Source: Panulirus ornatus (Eukaryota > Arthropoda > Malacostraca > Decapoda > Palinuridae). From it: 64,000 nucleotides of DNA. The translations under genes were made by a program, and so were the position numbers. How positions within the stretch are numbered: position 1 is the first letter of the stretch; each line of letters begins with the position of its first letter. The stretch spans positions 78,557,113 to 78,621,112 of the forward strand of contig NC_092225.1 of assembly GCF_036320965.1 (NCBI RefSeq), read 5' to 3'. The notes under the pieces are model-generated. The model was not told where the DNA came from. It was given only the letters and a program-made list of their open reading frames with translations, and made no database searches. Shown one piece after another: positions 20,851 through 33,800 of the stretch.

Positions 20851-21996
20851 ACTTTGTCGCTGTCTCCCGCGTTTGCGAGGTAGCGCAAAGAAACAGACGA
20901 AAGAAATGGCCCAAACCCCCCCCCCCCATACACATGTACATACACACGTCCACACACGCAAATATACATACCTACACAGCTTTCCATGGTTTACCCCAGA
21001 CGCTTCACATGCCTTGATTCAATCCACTGACAGCACGTCAACCCCTGTATACCACATCGCTCCAATTCACTCTATTCCTTGCCCTCCTTTCACCCTCCTG
21101 CATGTTCAGGCCCCGATCACACAAAATCTTTTTCACTCCATCTTTCCACCTCCAATTTGGTCTCCCTCTTCTCCTCGTTCCCTCCACCTCCGACACATAT
21201 ATCCTCTTGGTCAATCTTTCCTCACTCATTCTCTCCATGTGCCCAAACCATTTCAAAACACCCTCTTCTGCTCTCTCAACCACGCTCTTTTTATTTCCAC
21301 ACATCTCTCTTACCCTTACGTTACTTACTCGATCAAACCACCTCACACCACACATTGTCCTCAAACATCTCATTTCCAGCACATCCATCCTCCTGCACAC
21401 AACTCTATCCATAGCCCACGCCTCGCAACCATACAACATTGTTGGAACCACTATTCCTTCAAACATACCCATTTTTGCTTTCCGAGATAATGTTCTCGAC
21501 TTCCACACATTTTTCAAGGCTCCCAAAATTTTCGCCCCCTCCCCCACCCTATGATCCACTTCCGCTTCCATGGTTCCATCCGCTGACAGATCCACTCCCA
21601 GATATCTAAAACACTTCACTTCCTCCAGTTTTTCTCCATTCAAACTCACCTCCCAATTGACTTGACCCTCAACCCTACTGTACCTAATAACCTTGCTCTT
21701 ATTCACATTTACTCTTAACTTTCTTCTTCCACACACTTTACCAAACTCCGTCACCAGCTTCTGCAGTTTCTCACATGAATCAGCCACCAGCGCTGTATCA
21801 TCAGCGAACAACAACTGACTCACTTCCCAAGCTCTCTCATCCCCAACAGACTTCATACTTGCCCCTCTTTCCAGGACTCTTGCATTTACCTCCCTAACAA
21901 CCCCATCCATAAACAAATTAAACAACCATGGAGACATCACACACCCCTGCCGCAAACCTACATTCACTGAGAACCAATCACTTTCCTCTCTTCCTA

Positions 21997-21998
<2 letters not shown>
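20851..21998 (-). mobile_element. RTE-like non-LTR retrotransposon, 5'-truncated copy 1 (RT C-terminal half plus 3' UTR)
   Basis: An open minus frame of about 309 codons (21967-21038) begins just after the (TA)n tract and has no ATG, so it is a truncation. Block B reads GLRQGCVMSPWLFNLFMDG and block C LLFADDTALVA, with both catalytic Asp intact. Then come CFRYLGVDL, VVPTMLYGCEAWA, FGHMERMSEERLTKR and RRRGRPNWRWKD, the usual RTE-type C-terminus. The N-terminal endonuclease and the early RT blocks are missing. The 3' UTR (21037-20851) contains CCATTTCTTTCGTCTGTTTC on the sense strand and ends at the shared hairpin motif (20886-20865) and poly-A. Only about 7 residue differences from the copy at 27.1 kb over about 308 show that both are recent. 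It cannot move by itself. Confidence 0.9.

Positions 21999-22072
<74 letters not shown>
21999..22072. repeat. (TA)n microsatellite between R1 and RTE
   Basis: Perfect TA repeat. On minus it follows the R1 element as its tail and directly precedes the truncated RTE reading frame. Confidence 0.97.
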
Positions 22073-22074
<2 letters not shown>

Positions 22075-22311
22075 TTTCTTTCTTTTAAACTATTCGCCAT
22101 TTCCCGCGTTAGCGAGGTAGCATTAAGAACAGAGGACTGGGCCTTTGAGGGAATACCCTCACCTGGCCCAATTCTCTGTTCCTTCTTTTGGAAAATTAAA
22201 AAAAAAAACGAGAGGGGAGGATTTCCAGCCCCCCGCTCCCTCCCCTTTTAGTCGCCTTCTACGACACGCAGGGAATACGTGGGAAGTATTCTTAATCCCC
22301 TATCCCCTATA
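22073..22311 (-). mobile_element. R1-type retroposon, copy b
   Basis: Reverse-orientation relative of 17461-17708. It carries ATTCGCCATTTCCCGCGTTA at its 3' end, AGTCGCCTTCTACGACACGC inside, and the GGGGATAGGGG start near 22310. It lies head to tail with the (TA)n and RTE copy 1. Confidence 0.8.
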
Positions 22312-22314
22312 TTG

Positions 22315-22346
22315 GATTATTACACGAAAGTGCACTTGGGATCTCT
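22315..22346 (-). mobile_element. Fragment of the 8929-9236 dispersed repeat
   Basis: ATTATTACACGAAAGTGCAC followed by TTGGGAT is the reverse complement of the start of the 8929-9236 element with one or two changes. Confidence 0.55.
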
Positions 22347-22349
22347 ATC

Positions 22350-23357
22350 GTGCGATTGTAAAGTCATCCTTGCATGTATTTATGCATTAATTCTTGCGTA
22401 TACCTACTGTGTCACTCATTATAAGGTATATTCTGACCTATGCCTTATTCTACGTCTCTTCATCAGTACCTTCCAGTTTGACGTGTTTTTCCTCTGCTAT
22501 GCCTTCGTGTTTTCATAGATGCAAAGTCAAAAGATATTCCTCCGTGCCTTTGATCACGCAGTTCCCCTGAAGGGATTAATAGGTCAATGATTAATCAGTT
22601 TCAACACATTTGATTATCAACCCTCCCATCTATACGCGATCTTAATCATTATGTCATGCGTACATTGCTTATAGTTATTGAGTTGCATTTACGCATGTCT
22701 TCCGTCTTTCATACGCGCTGGTCTGTACCTTACGCCCGCCGGTAATGGCTTGACGCGATGCATTACATCTGTCGTCAGGTCTCGGGCATGACTTATAACG
22801 AGTGGCCGCCGAGAGATGTGGTTTTTGCCACGAGTGATCTCGTATCCACACTCCGGGCGGTGGCGCAGAAGAGGGTACAGTGCGCGCTGAAGGCCCTGGA
22901 ACTGTTGGGCGTCAGCGATTGCCATACATTATGGGTTACATAGTGAGAAAAAGATGTTAACACATGGGTTGGGTAACATTCAGTGAATTATTTAGCCATT
23001 TTATAAGGTTCTGGGCCCACCACGTTCACCCTAGCCTCACCCAAGGCTTGCTGAGGAGGGGCTGGGAGCGGGCCTCCCATTCCGACCTACTCCGAGCTGA
23101 TCATATTCTTCCATCTCTCTCCACATAAAGATTATTGTTTCCCTCTCTTTCCTCCTCCTCCTGTTTCTCGGGCGAGCGAAATGGAAGTTTACCTCTTAAA
23201 TGAGCCTTTAATGGTAATGAGTTTTAAATGGCCGCGGTAGTTGCTGTGCCCGTGAAGCTTAGATTATATGCAGACTTCCTGTAATTACTCTCTGGGAGTA
23301 ATTGCTCTGCCGCCTCGTACCATGGTGGCCATCCCTGATTGAGTGTTCCTTATGATT
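22350..23357. other. No gene confirmed
   Basis: A GC-rich patch at 22730-22940 holds a 61-codon plus frame (22758-22943) with a helical-looking DLVSTLRAVAQKRVQCAL, and is also open on minus. No family is recognised and no splice sites stand out. The rest shows nothing assignable. Confidence 0.3.
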
Positions 23358-23389
23358 ATTTATCATTGTTATTGTTACTATTATCATTA

Positions 23390-23447
<58 letters not shown>

Positions 23448-23456
23448 TATTATTAC

Positions 23457-23544
<88 letters not shown>

Positions 23545-23580
23545 TTATCATTATTGTTATTATTATTACAATTATTATAA
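23358..23580. repeat. (ATT)n microsatellite
   Basis: ATT repeat of about 200 bp with ACT and TTT interruptions. Low-complexity open frames on both strands are artefacts. Confidence 0.97.
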
Positions 23581-23599
23581 CGTACGTTAATGAGTTGGT

Positions 23600-24088
23600 G
23601 TATTTCCCACATTGGGTTCACCTTCAGTAGTAGATTATTAATCAAGTCCGTTTGTTTGCGTCGCTAGTGAGGTGGTGTTGACCAGGGGGGACGGACCTGT
23701 GGCGTAACCTGGTGATAAACTTTACAACATCCAGTGTGACGCAGTGGCGTCACACCACCGTAACGACACGCTACGTAGTTACTTCCGCCGCGGTGACCGC
23801 TAACAACCTTCGTTACGTCATTATACAACATGATCATGAAGGTCGTAAAGTGACCCTAAATAAGAAATAATACTGGCGATAATGATAAACAAATAATAAC
23901 TACTTTGGTTATCGATAACGTATTGTAGACCGTCTGCCACCACACCAGGATGAGTTGTGGGTTATTTACGTGAATCTTAACAACAGTTGTAGTTATGAGG
24001 ACATGTCTCATGGGTTGTCGGTACCACAGTGTAAAGTCTCATTGCTCAGTTGTTTTACATTGTTAACTCCGTCGCTACGTGATCAGTA
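23600..24088. other. No feature recognised
   Basis: AT-moderate sequence without visible repeat or coding signal. Confidence 0.4.
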
Positions 24089-24505
24089 ATATTTATTATT
24101 ATTATTTTGCTTTGTCGCTCTCTCCCGCGTTTGCGAGGTAGCGCAAGGAAATAGACGAAAGAAATGGCCCAACCCACCAACATACACATGTATATACATA
24201 CACGTCCACACACGCAAATATACATACCCATACATCTCAATGTACACATATATATACACACACAGACACATACATATATACACATGCACACAATTCACAC
24301 TGTCTGCCTTTATTCATTCCCATCGCCACCTGGCCACACATGGAATAACATCCCCCTCCCCCCTCATGTGTGCGAGGTAGCGCTAGGAAAAGACAACAAA
24401 GACAAGACAAACTCACAACAAAGAAAAGACAACTCACACTCAGTCTCTAGGTGTCATGCAGTAATGCCCGAAACCACAGCTCCCTTTCCACATCCATAAT
24501 GTGAT
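24089..24505 (-). mobile_element. RTE 3' UTR fragment with (AAT)n tail
   Basis: On the minus strand the end reads as the UTR of RTE copies 1 and 2 (CCATTTCTTTCGTCTATTTC, then the shared motif at 24144-24123), but terminates in (AAT)n rather than (TA)n. Upstream on minus it carries a second shared-motif copy (24383-24367, GCGCTACCTCGCACACATGA) and the GTGGTTTCGGGCATTAC block seen after the old copies at 15.2 and 18.25 kb. Both UTR variants are therefore joined here. No coding part remains. Confidence 0.75.
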
Positions 24506-24705
24506 CAATAAAGTGATCAATAGAGGCAGTAAAGTTATGCCAGTGATGACGAAGCGTTCGTTATAACCCGTCGCTATTTATTTTTTTTTTTTTTTTGTAA
24601 TCGATGTTTTACGGCGTTTTCATCGCATGCTTGAAAGAAAACGGCAGACGTCGCCCTCTGGCCAGCTCACAGGTTCGCTTGTAGATATTGGAACTTTATG
24701 TAACC

Positions 24706-24838
24706 TTAACTCCTTGAGCATGACGTGACCTTTGTTCTACCACCTTTTGAATGAGGGTCACGTCAAAGGTCACGCAGTCATGTCCCAAGGGTCGTAGAGT
24801 CGTGCGCAAAGGTCGTGGCTTCTTGCTCAACCGATTAA
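24706..24838. mobile_element. Short TTAA-bounded fold-back element, locus 4
   Basis: Starts TTAACTCCTTGAGCATGAC (TTAA 24706-24709) and ends TTGCTCAACCGATTAA (TTAA 24835-24838). The ends are imperfect inverted repeats (CTCCTTGAGCA against TCGGTTGAGCA). The centre has GACCTTTG ... GAGGGTCACGTCAAAGGTCA. With only one or two 21-bp units per arm, this 133-bp copy may be closest to a minimal element. Confidence 0.6.
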
Positions 24839-25041
24839 TTGTCGATACATTTTTTCTTTCGACCATAAGAAGTGAATGTTTGACTGTTGACAAACATCTT
24901 GAACATTTTTTATAAAGGCCTTGTATATGAATGTTGGCAGATGGAGCAGAGGGTGTCTTCTCTCATATGCTCAGGAGTTTTTGAGAAATGTTAGAAAACG
25001 GAGAGAAATTTTTGCTTATGTGCTGATGTGATCATTTCTCC

Positions 25042-25045
<4 letters not shown>

Positions 25046-25082
<37 letters not shown>
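25046..25082. repeat. (CA)n microsatellite
   Basis: Perfect CA repeat of about 18 copies at the edge of a LINE fragment. Confidence 0.97.
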
Positions 25083-25084
<2 letters not shown>

Positions 25085-25745
25085 CTGGAGGAAAGAAGAT
25101 GACCCCACCTTTGGCATCACAATCAACAACAACTCTCCTGACTTCAGTGTCCTTCAACACATCATCATCTACCTTCAGGAGTGAGACTTGGCTCAGACGC
25201 AGTCTGTCCCCTGACATCACACCTAGACCCTGACGTCCTCCAGGTAGCCCGTGACTTTCAAACTTCTTGGTGTCACTCTAGATGACGGTTTAGAGTGGAA
25301 GACTCGTGTCATCACTATCATCAGATCTTCCTCATACCGTCTGTACCTTCTCCGAGGACTGGAATCACTAGGCGTCCCACCATCAGTTGAGGTCAGTAAT
25401 GTCATTACCTAGGCTGATGTATACGGATCCCCAGCCTGGTCCTCCTCACTCACACCTACACAGAGGGACCAGCTACACAGAGGGGACGACTGGGCATGAA
25501 TATAATCATCCTGGGTCCATCCTACACCATCTACCAAGAGGCCTTCACCTTGCTGAACCTGTCCACCCTCACCGACCAACACAGGCGGCTCACACGGCAG
25601 TTTGACAATAAACTGCTGACACAACCCCGTCAAAGATACCTCCTCTACCCCGACGCCCCTCCACCACAGACCACCCGTTCGTCAACACAATCGACTTTTT
25701 CCACTCAGAGCTCGTACAGATAGACATGAGAACAGGCCTGTACCT
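25083..25745 (+). pseudogene. Jockey/L2-like LINE fragment (C-terminal RT region)
   Basis: Plus-strand segments across frames read KLLGVTLDDGLEWKTRV, IIRSSSYRLYLLRGLESLGV, then ADVYGSPAWSSSLTPTQRDQ, IIILGPSYTIYQEAFTLLNL and LTDQHRRLTRQFDNKLL, ending YLLYPDAPPP. This is the region after the catalytic RT blocks in Jockey- and L2-like elements (the usual form is KLLGVTLDD..W..HV and YASPAWSSSLT). Frameshifts and a stop show it is dead. A related fragment is at 51385-52070 on minus. Confidence 0.75.
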
Positions 25746-25789
25746 ACCATTGTGAACTTCATCAATAGTCTGTGAATAAATGCATACAT

Positions 25790-26718
25790 GTTATTTAGGC
25801 TATTTGCGTGTCAACTACTGTATTTTACCTGTAACTCTTCATCTCTTTATGTTTCAGTCAGGTTCATAATGTTAAAGTCGGTAGTATTTACTGTGTAAGC
25901 CTCTTTGTGTATCTGCCACCCTGACCGTCTTAATGTACCTCACCCGTATGATCCAAAGTGAGGAAATATCCAGCTCATGCCTAATCTTAATTAAGCTCTC
26001 GCATCATCAGCTAGACAGTAATTATCATGGCGTCTCAATTCCGTAATGTCTATAATACCTCAACGATTTGTTTTCAGCCGATTGGCTGCCGTAATCCATC
26101 AGACCGTTATTTATCTATTAATTATTCATTTATGTACGCATGGACAGCATACAGAAGTTTAAAGGAGTTGCATGATAGTAGAGTAGGTAGGTAGGTTCGG
26201 GAAATGAGTGTGTGACTCCCTCACATGGACACGGGCTTCCACGGTGTAGTGTTCGTCGCTCATGACCATGTCTCCCGCACAGGCGCGTCAGTCAGTCTGC
26301 CCACAGCCTACCCAGCCGTTCATCCTCCCCTCGGGGCTGGTCGATCAATGTTAACTTGGCTTGAATGTATATCAATACACGTAGGAGTGAAGACTTGGTA
26401 CATGCATGCAAGGTTGGGAGGCGGGGCAACACGAGTGTGTAAATCCCTCTCTCCCCCACTCTGCCATGTCCACCAAGCAAGCTAGACCACAGGTGATATT
26501 GTGCGGTGGTGGTGGTGCGTGAGTCTGTTGTCTGTGGTGACCATAAAGCAGTTAAGGAGTGAGTGTTCGAGTGTCGTCGTCAGCAGGGTCGGAGCTGCGT
26601 CTGGGGTGGGCGTTGTGTTGTCATGGTGGAGAGATGGGCGATGACCACAGCGTATATATACATACATATTCCTCCCATAATGACTTCCAGCAGCAAGGAT
26701 TGACACCGCTACCATTTT
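25790..26718. other. No feature recognised
   Basis: AT-moderate to mixed sequence. Short open frames near 26225-26485 and 26559-26849 show no family resemblance. Confidence 0.4.
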
Positions 26719-26817
26719 GTGTGTGTGTGTGTGTGGGAGGTGGATGCACTAGCCCACTAGAGCCTCACAACCTGGCCGCTACCGTGCCCACCTCACACAC
26801 ACACACACACACACACA
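26719..26817. repeat. (GT)n and (CA)n pair
   Basis: (GT)n at 26719-26737 and (CA)n at 26793-26817 face each other across 55 bp and could pair as a hairpin. A TATGTATATACATGTGTG-rich stretch follows at 26880-26930. Confidence 0.85.
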
Positions 26818-27037
26818 TGGTGGCCAGCGGGTCCAATCCTAGTTCTTGAAAGTGCACCATCATTGCCGTGTATCCATACATGTGTGTATATGTATATATA
26901 CATGTGTGTATATGTACATATGTAAATATTTTTTTCGGTATGTGCACTCTCTAAACCCCTCGATAATCTTCATTAATATAGAGGATTAGTAATATTTGTA
27001 TCAAAATGTTTTTTAAATGACAGTGAATATAGATTTG

Positions 27038-27038
<1 letters not shown>

Positions 27039-27109
<71 letters not shown>
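27039..27109. repeat. (TA)n microsatellite at the 5' edge of RTE copy 2
   Basis: Perfect TA repeat that abuts the truncated reverse-transcriptase frame. Confidence 0.97.
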
Positions 27110-28392
<1,283 letters not shown>

Positions 28393-28681
28393 TCTGTGTA
28401 GGTACTCTAAGCTTATTTCCTAACTCAAACGTCATTTCTGTGTTATCAATTGGCATCAGGTGCTTTAGATAGTGTTGGCAAAGTCCCCGTACTGTTTGGG
28501 CCTCGAACTGTGTAGGGAATATAGAGGCATGATGAGCGGCCAGTCTGGAGTGTGGCACAAACTGGTGTACTGACACATATGTCATAATTACTGTGTGATC
28601 ATCGAGACGTCCTCGTGGCTCCTGCTGGGGAAGGAAGGGAGAACCACGGTGTCCCAGTATGGCCAAGGTGCTGGATTTGTG

Positions 28682-28920
28682 GGTGGACATGGGGTTGTGT
28701 GGGTGGAGAGGGGTTGTGTGGGTGGAGAGGGGTTGTGTGGGTGGAGAGGGGTTGTGTGGGTGGAGAGGGGTGGTGTGGGTGGAGAGGGCTAGTGTGGGTG
28801 GACATGGGGTTGTGTGGGTGGAGAGGGGTGGTGTGGGTGGAGAGGGCTGGTGTGGGTGGACATGGGGTTGTGTGGGTGGAGAGGGATGGTGTGGGTGGAG
28901 AGGGGTTGTGTGGGTGGGAG
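28682..28920. repeat. 19-bp G-rich minisatellite, ~12 copies
   Basis: Units of GTTGTGTGGGTGGAGAGGG repeat every 19 bp, some with TGGACATGG or GGAGAGGGCT variants. Runs of 3-4 G with short loops make plus-strand G-quadruplexes plausible. All plus frames stay open by repetition only. Confidence 0.9.
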
Positions 28921-28938
28921 AAAGGAGTGAGATTCGTG

Positions 28939-28943
<5 letters not shown>

Positions 28944-28997
<54 letters not shown>

Positions 28998-28998
28998 T
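28944..28998. repeat. (GT)n followed by a G-run
   Basis: GT repeat to 28980, then about 17 consecutive G. Confidence 0.95.
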
Positions 28999-29049
28999 TG
29001 GAGAATGCGGCCACTAACAGGTCTGTATTCCTCACAGCCTTTGTTTCAC

Positions 29050-29875
29050 GTTGCCCGGATGACCAAACATCCCCCTCCCACTCCCCTCCCCTCATGCTCT
29101 CCCCTCCTCCCCAGCTGCCCCACTTCTCTTTATTCCCCTCCCTCCCTCCCTACCCCACCTTACGTTACACCCCCTCCCTTCCTGCCCCACTTGTCTTTTC
29201 TCTCCCCCTCTCCCACTATCTCTTCCTGCCCAACCCATCTTTTCTCCCCTCCCTCCCTCCCTCCCCGGCTTCTCTTTAACTCCCCGCTCATCTCCTTCTA
29301 ACTCTCTGCCTCTCCCCGCCTATATGTCATTGCTGCCACTATTCTCCCTGCCCCCACTTCTCTTTTCTCCCCACTACTACATCTTCATTTTCTCCTCCCC
29401 AGGTTTCATCTCTCTTCTCCCCAGCGTCCACGTCCCACCCCAGCCAGTACCACCTTCTCCCCTCACACCCGTATTTATCACCTTATATGACTACAATCCT
29501 CCCGTAGTACTTGCCCCAACCGTATAGATTTTCCCCTTCCCGTATTATGTAACTCCCCTCTCCCATGTTGATTATCCCACCCTTATTGATTACACTCTCC
29601 ACGATTAATTACCCCACACACGTATTGATAGCTCTCACGTGTTCATTACCCCAGTCGTATTAATTTTCCCTTGATTTATTTGCCCCTCTCGTGCTGATTA
29701 TTCGCTCGTATTTATTATCCCCTCCCGTATTAACTCCCCCAGCCCATATCAACTACCCCACTTCGTATTAATTTCCACCTCCCGTATTAATTGCGCCCGC
29801 CCGAATTAATTGCCCCTGCCGTATTAGTTACCCACTCGTCTTCATTATCCCCCACCGTATTCATTCCTCCCCGCC
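29050..29875. repeat. Pyrimidine-rich and decayed CCCGTATTAATT tandem field
   Basis: 29050-29520 is C/T-rich with CCCTCCCTCCC and CTTTTCTCCCC motifs. 29530-29875 holds many diverged copies of CCCGTATTAATTACCCC at about 22-28-bp intervals. No coding signal. Confidence 0.6.
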
Positions 29876-29975
29876 AGTGTCCTTAAGTATCCCTCACTCT
29901 TCTCATCGTTGTCAGCGTTGCCACACTGCAGTATGTGGTGAACCTGGCGTTGGTGTCGGAGCTTGGACGTACGCC

Positions 29976-29979
<4 letters not shown>

Positions 29980-30061
<82 letters not shown>
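29980..30061. repeat. (TC)n microsatellite
   Basis: Perfect TC repeat of about 41 copies. Confidence 0.98.
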
Positions 30062-30064
<3 letters not shown>

Positions 30065-30159
30065 TCCTGGACCGTGCGCTCGAAGACAACCTTGATATCA
30101 CATTCACTGTAGGACCGCCAACCCCATACATCACGGTCAACTTGACTACGTCGACGATC

Positions 30160-31025
30160 TGGCACAGCAGCGGTCTGCCTGCGCGGTCTACTTCACTGCC
30201 TCAAGTATAGCAGTGGTCTGCCTGCACGGTCTACTTCACTGCCTCAAGTATAGCAGTGGTCTGCCTGCACGGTCTACTTCACTGCCTCAAGTATAGCAGT
30301 GGTCTGCCTGCACGGTCTACTTCACTGCCTCAAGTATAGCAGTGGTCTGCCTGCACGGTCTACTTCACTGCCTCAAGTATAGCAGTGGTCTGCCTGCACG
30401 GTCTACTTCACTGCCTCAAGTATAGCAGTGGTCTGCCTGCACGGTCTACTTCACTGCCTCAAGTATAGCAGTGGTCTGCCTGCACGGTCTACTTCACTGC
30501 CTCAAGTATAGCAGTGGTCTGCCTGCACGGTCTACTTCACTGCCTCAAGTATAGCAGTGGTCTGCCTGCACGGTCTACTTCACTGCCTCAAGTATAGCAG
30601 TGGTCTGCCTGCACGGTCTACTTCACTGCCTCAAGTATAGCAGTGGTCTGCCTGCACGGTCTACTTCACTGCCTCAAGTATAGCAGTGGTCTGCCTGCAC
30701 GGTCTACTTCACTGCCTCAAGTATAGCAGTGGTCTGCCTGCACGGTCTACTTCACTGCCTCAAGTATAGCAGTGGTCTGCCTGCACGGTCTACTTCACTG
30801 CCTCAAGTATAGCAGTGGTCTTCCTGCACTGTCTACTTCACTGCCTCAAGTATAGCAGTGGTCTGCCTGCACGGTCTACTTCACTGCCTCAAGTATAGCA
30901 GTGGTCTGCCTGCACGGTCTACTTCACTGCCTCAAGTATAGCAGTGGTCTGCCTGCACGGTCTACTTCACTGCCTCAAGTATAGCAGTGGTCTGCCTGCA
31001 CGGTCTACTTCACTGCCTCAAGTAT
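30160..31025. repeat. 43-bp minisatellite, ~20 nearly identical copies
   Basis: Each unit contains CTGCCTGCACGGTCTACTTC then ACTGCCTCAAGTATAGCAGT. Only the first unit (GCGCGG) and one near 30820-30835 (TTCCTGCACTGTC) differ. Such homogeneity implies recent expansion or an assembly made from one well-resolved array. No open frame spans it because 43 is not a multiple of three. Confidence 0.95.
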
Positions 31026-31289
31026 CTTTAGGATCCCCCTGCACCAGACTGTCGTCAGCAGAGGCTTTACCATGGAAATAACCTTGCAGCAGTCACACTG
31101 AGGTGGACAGCATCCCGGTCCCATGCGTAGAGGTGCGACGTGCACTTCTCCGGGGCAGAGGGACGCTGCAACCTGGGGATGATGGCGTCACCTCTGACAC
31201 ACTCTGGTTTCTCTTGAATGTCCTCCTCTGATCCTCTCCTCGATCGCTATCATATGAGCCTCCAACAAGGAGTCCTTCCTTAAGCCTGG

Positions 31290-33480
31290 ACACGTAGCGC
31301 TATTGTACCCATACACATGACTAACTCTGATCAGTTTTGACCCATTTCTCTCACGTTTCGCCTCTGTAAAGTACTCGGGCGCATCCTCCTCACTAGGCTT
31401 ATGCATATCATCATCCTTGAACACCTTGCAGAGGTCGGCGTAAGGTCTCAGGAGCTCGGATGGACTGGATGATACCTGTCGCCCTCGGGACTCGTTTCCT
31501 TTTGCCGTAGGGATCCCGCAGTTAGGGGTTCTCAGCCCTACACTGTTCAGTGGTCTCGTGCAGAAACTCCTCAACAAACTTGACCATGATATTGATGACA
31601 TTGTGTTGTGCTATGCCGATGACGTCTGTCTTCAGCACCTCTTCATCGTAGAGACTCGAATCCCTTTTAACCAGGTTACTAACCCTATCACTCAGTATGG
31701 CCTAGTCATTAACAACGTCAAATCAAACTTTAAAGTTTATGATGAACATTTTAGAAATGATAATCACTCCCTCGTGCTTCACAATGATGAATTTGAAACG
31801 TGTCCCTCTTACACCTACCTAGGCATCAACATTGGTCCCCTCAGTGACCCACAAACATGTGTATCCTACCTAAAATCTAAGCTCCTTGGTCGCCTGCTCT
31901 TCGTGCTTTCGCGGTCAAGAAAATTGGTTTTGATATCAACAATGGTAAGAACTTATATTTGTCGTGCGTTTGATCTGTAATGGTTTATCATGCCATCCAC
32001 CACCTGTCTACTGTTGATTCGAAGCTGTTTCGTCCCCTTGAGGTGGTACAAGAAGAAGCTGTGAGATTAATTTTAAGTTGTCTGTTGTCGTTCACGTGAG
32101 TACATATGAGAACTGATCTTGCCCTTCCCGTGAAGAATCACTGACTTTATTCAAAGCCTTAATGCAGTTTGTATTGCCAAGTGTCTCAGAAACCCCGCAT
32201 CCACACCTCCAGTTTTGCCCAACACCTAAAAGTCATTAACGACTCCAGTGACCCTCCATGAAGCACTAACCCACTAACATTCACACCAGGAGACCGCAGG
32301 CGGCTTGACCTTAGCCAGTGTGAACAAAATCCCACAAGATCTTGCGCCAGTATCCTTAAAACTTGGGCACACCAGACCTCTCCAAGATGGTTACGTGACT
32401 CACCATCCTGGCCAGCTCGGTCCTCATACCCTACAAGGACTAATTTGGGAACGACTACATAACGTGCTTACCTCCATGCTGGACAGTACCCTGTGCTTAT
32501 ATGTATACTGATGGATCCTTGAGGGATAACGGTACGGCCGACACTGCCTATGCTTGTTACATGAATAACGTCCTAAATCACTCACTCTCGGCAAGAAAAG
32601 CCTAGCCCTTGGGTCCAGCTTTACCCACTGTGAGGTCTATCGTATTCTCATGGCTTTGATATCTCGTCCAATTCCGAGTGCACGCTGTAATCCTCCCCGA
32701 CTCCAGACCAGTTCTTGCAACACGTTCAGGAAGGTTCCCGCAACACATCCTCCTCGACTCCAGACCAGTTCTTGCAACACTTTCAGGAAGGTCCCCGCAA
32801 CACATCCTCCCCGACTACAGACCAGTTCTTGCAACACGTTCAGGAAGGTTCCCGCAACACATCCTCCCCGACTACAGACCAGTTCTTGCAACACGTTCAG
32901 GAAGGTCCCCGCAACACATCCTCCCCGACTCCAGACCAGTTCTTGCAACACGTTCAGGAAGGTCCCCGCAACACATCCTCCCCGACTCCAGACCAGTTCT
33001 TGCAACACGTTCAGGAAGGAGCGCTCTGCAGGAAACAGTTGCATCAGTCGTTCACTCCCTGCTTACAGAAGCTTATAAAAGTGGCTTACGCATCCCCTGC
33101 CTATGGACACCTTCACATGTCAGACATGAGTGTCATGACCGTGTACATAGTCTCGCTAAACACGCCTGTTTGCTCTCGGGCCGCTACACCAGACTTGGTC
33201 GAACTGAAGGCATGGTCCTCGCTGACCAAACCTTTGCATTTGCTCGCCAGGAAATTATGAAGGACTACGTCTCTGTTGTGTGGAAGACTAGGTCGCTGTG
33301 GTGTTGTGCACTGTGATCATTGTAGGCGAAAGAAACATCACCAGTATGAGAGGCACTGGACCCATACTAGACAACGTGACACTGTATTACCGAATGTCCC
33401 ATAACCAGTGATTTCAGACCTCAAGGCACACGGTTTCGACCGCTTTCTGGTTACCGAGAGTCATACATACCCTTGAAGAC
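31290..33480 (+). pseudogene. Non-LTR retrotransposon remnant with RT and RNase H
   Basis: Plus-strand order fits one element. RT block B appears as GIPQLGVLSPTLFS (about 31508-31550), then DHDIDDIVLCYADDVCL (31580-31632) with an intact YADD. SYTYLGINIGPLSDPQTC and VRTYICRAFD follow, with an open frame 31558-31980. After a degenerate linker the RNase H domain begins with VYTDGSLRDNGTADTA (near 32507-32555), keeps SSFTHCEVYRILMAL (the Glu helix), DSRPVLAT (second Asp), and ends LWTPSHVRHECHDRVHSLAKHAC (about 33100-33170, split over frames). Frameshifts and stops elsewhere make it inactive. A 57-bp unit is amplified within the DSRPVL segment. An RNase H after the RT places it nearer the I/R1/Jockey-type groups than RTE. 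Confidence 0.8.
32700..33020. repeat. 57-bp tandem expansion inside the RNase H region
   Basis: About 5.6 units carrying CAGACCAGTTCTTGCAACAC and GTTCAGGAAGGT at exact 57-bp steps (32705, 32762, 32819, 32876, 32933, 32990). Each unit equals 19 codons and keeps all frames open, repeating the residues around DSRPVLAT. Confidence 0.9.
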
Positions 33481-33712
33481 AACCTGACACTATATCCAAA
33501 ATTTTGTCCTGCTCCGAGCTACATAAACATCTGGTGTAGCCGTGTCCACTGCAGGCACATTGTGACTACATGTGTAACTACATGTCCCATGTGTAATGTA
33601 CCATAACCTTCATTGTATTATTGTTAGTGTTAACAACACGTGATATATCTTCGACCTGTGATATTACTATCAGTGTTGACGGTAGTAACCACATGGTGTT
33701 CTGTTTCAAATA

Positions 33713-33800
33713 CACACTCATTATACCACTACATAATACACACTCATTATACCACTACATAATACACACTCATTATACCACTACATAACACACACTCAGT
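33713..33800. repeat. 26-bp tandem repeat, ~3.5 copies
   Basis: Units of CACTCATTATACCACTACAT plus AATACA, the last diverged. Confidence 0.85.

Noticed and set aside
26719..26817. Facing (GT)n and (CA)n as a functional hairpin
   Set aside because: Complementary dinucleotide repeats are expected by chance at this microsatellite density.
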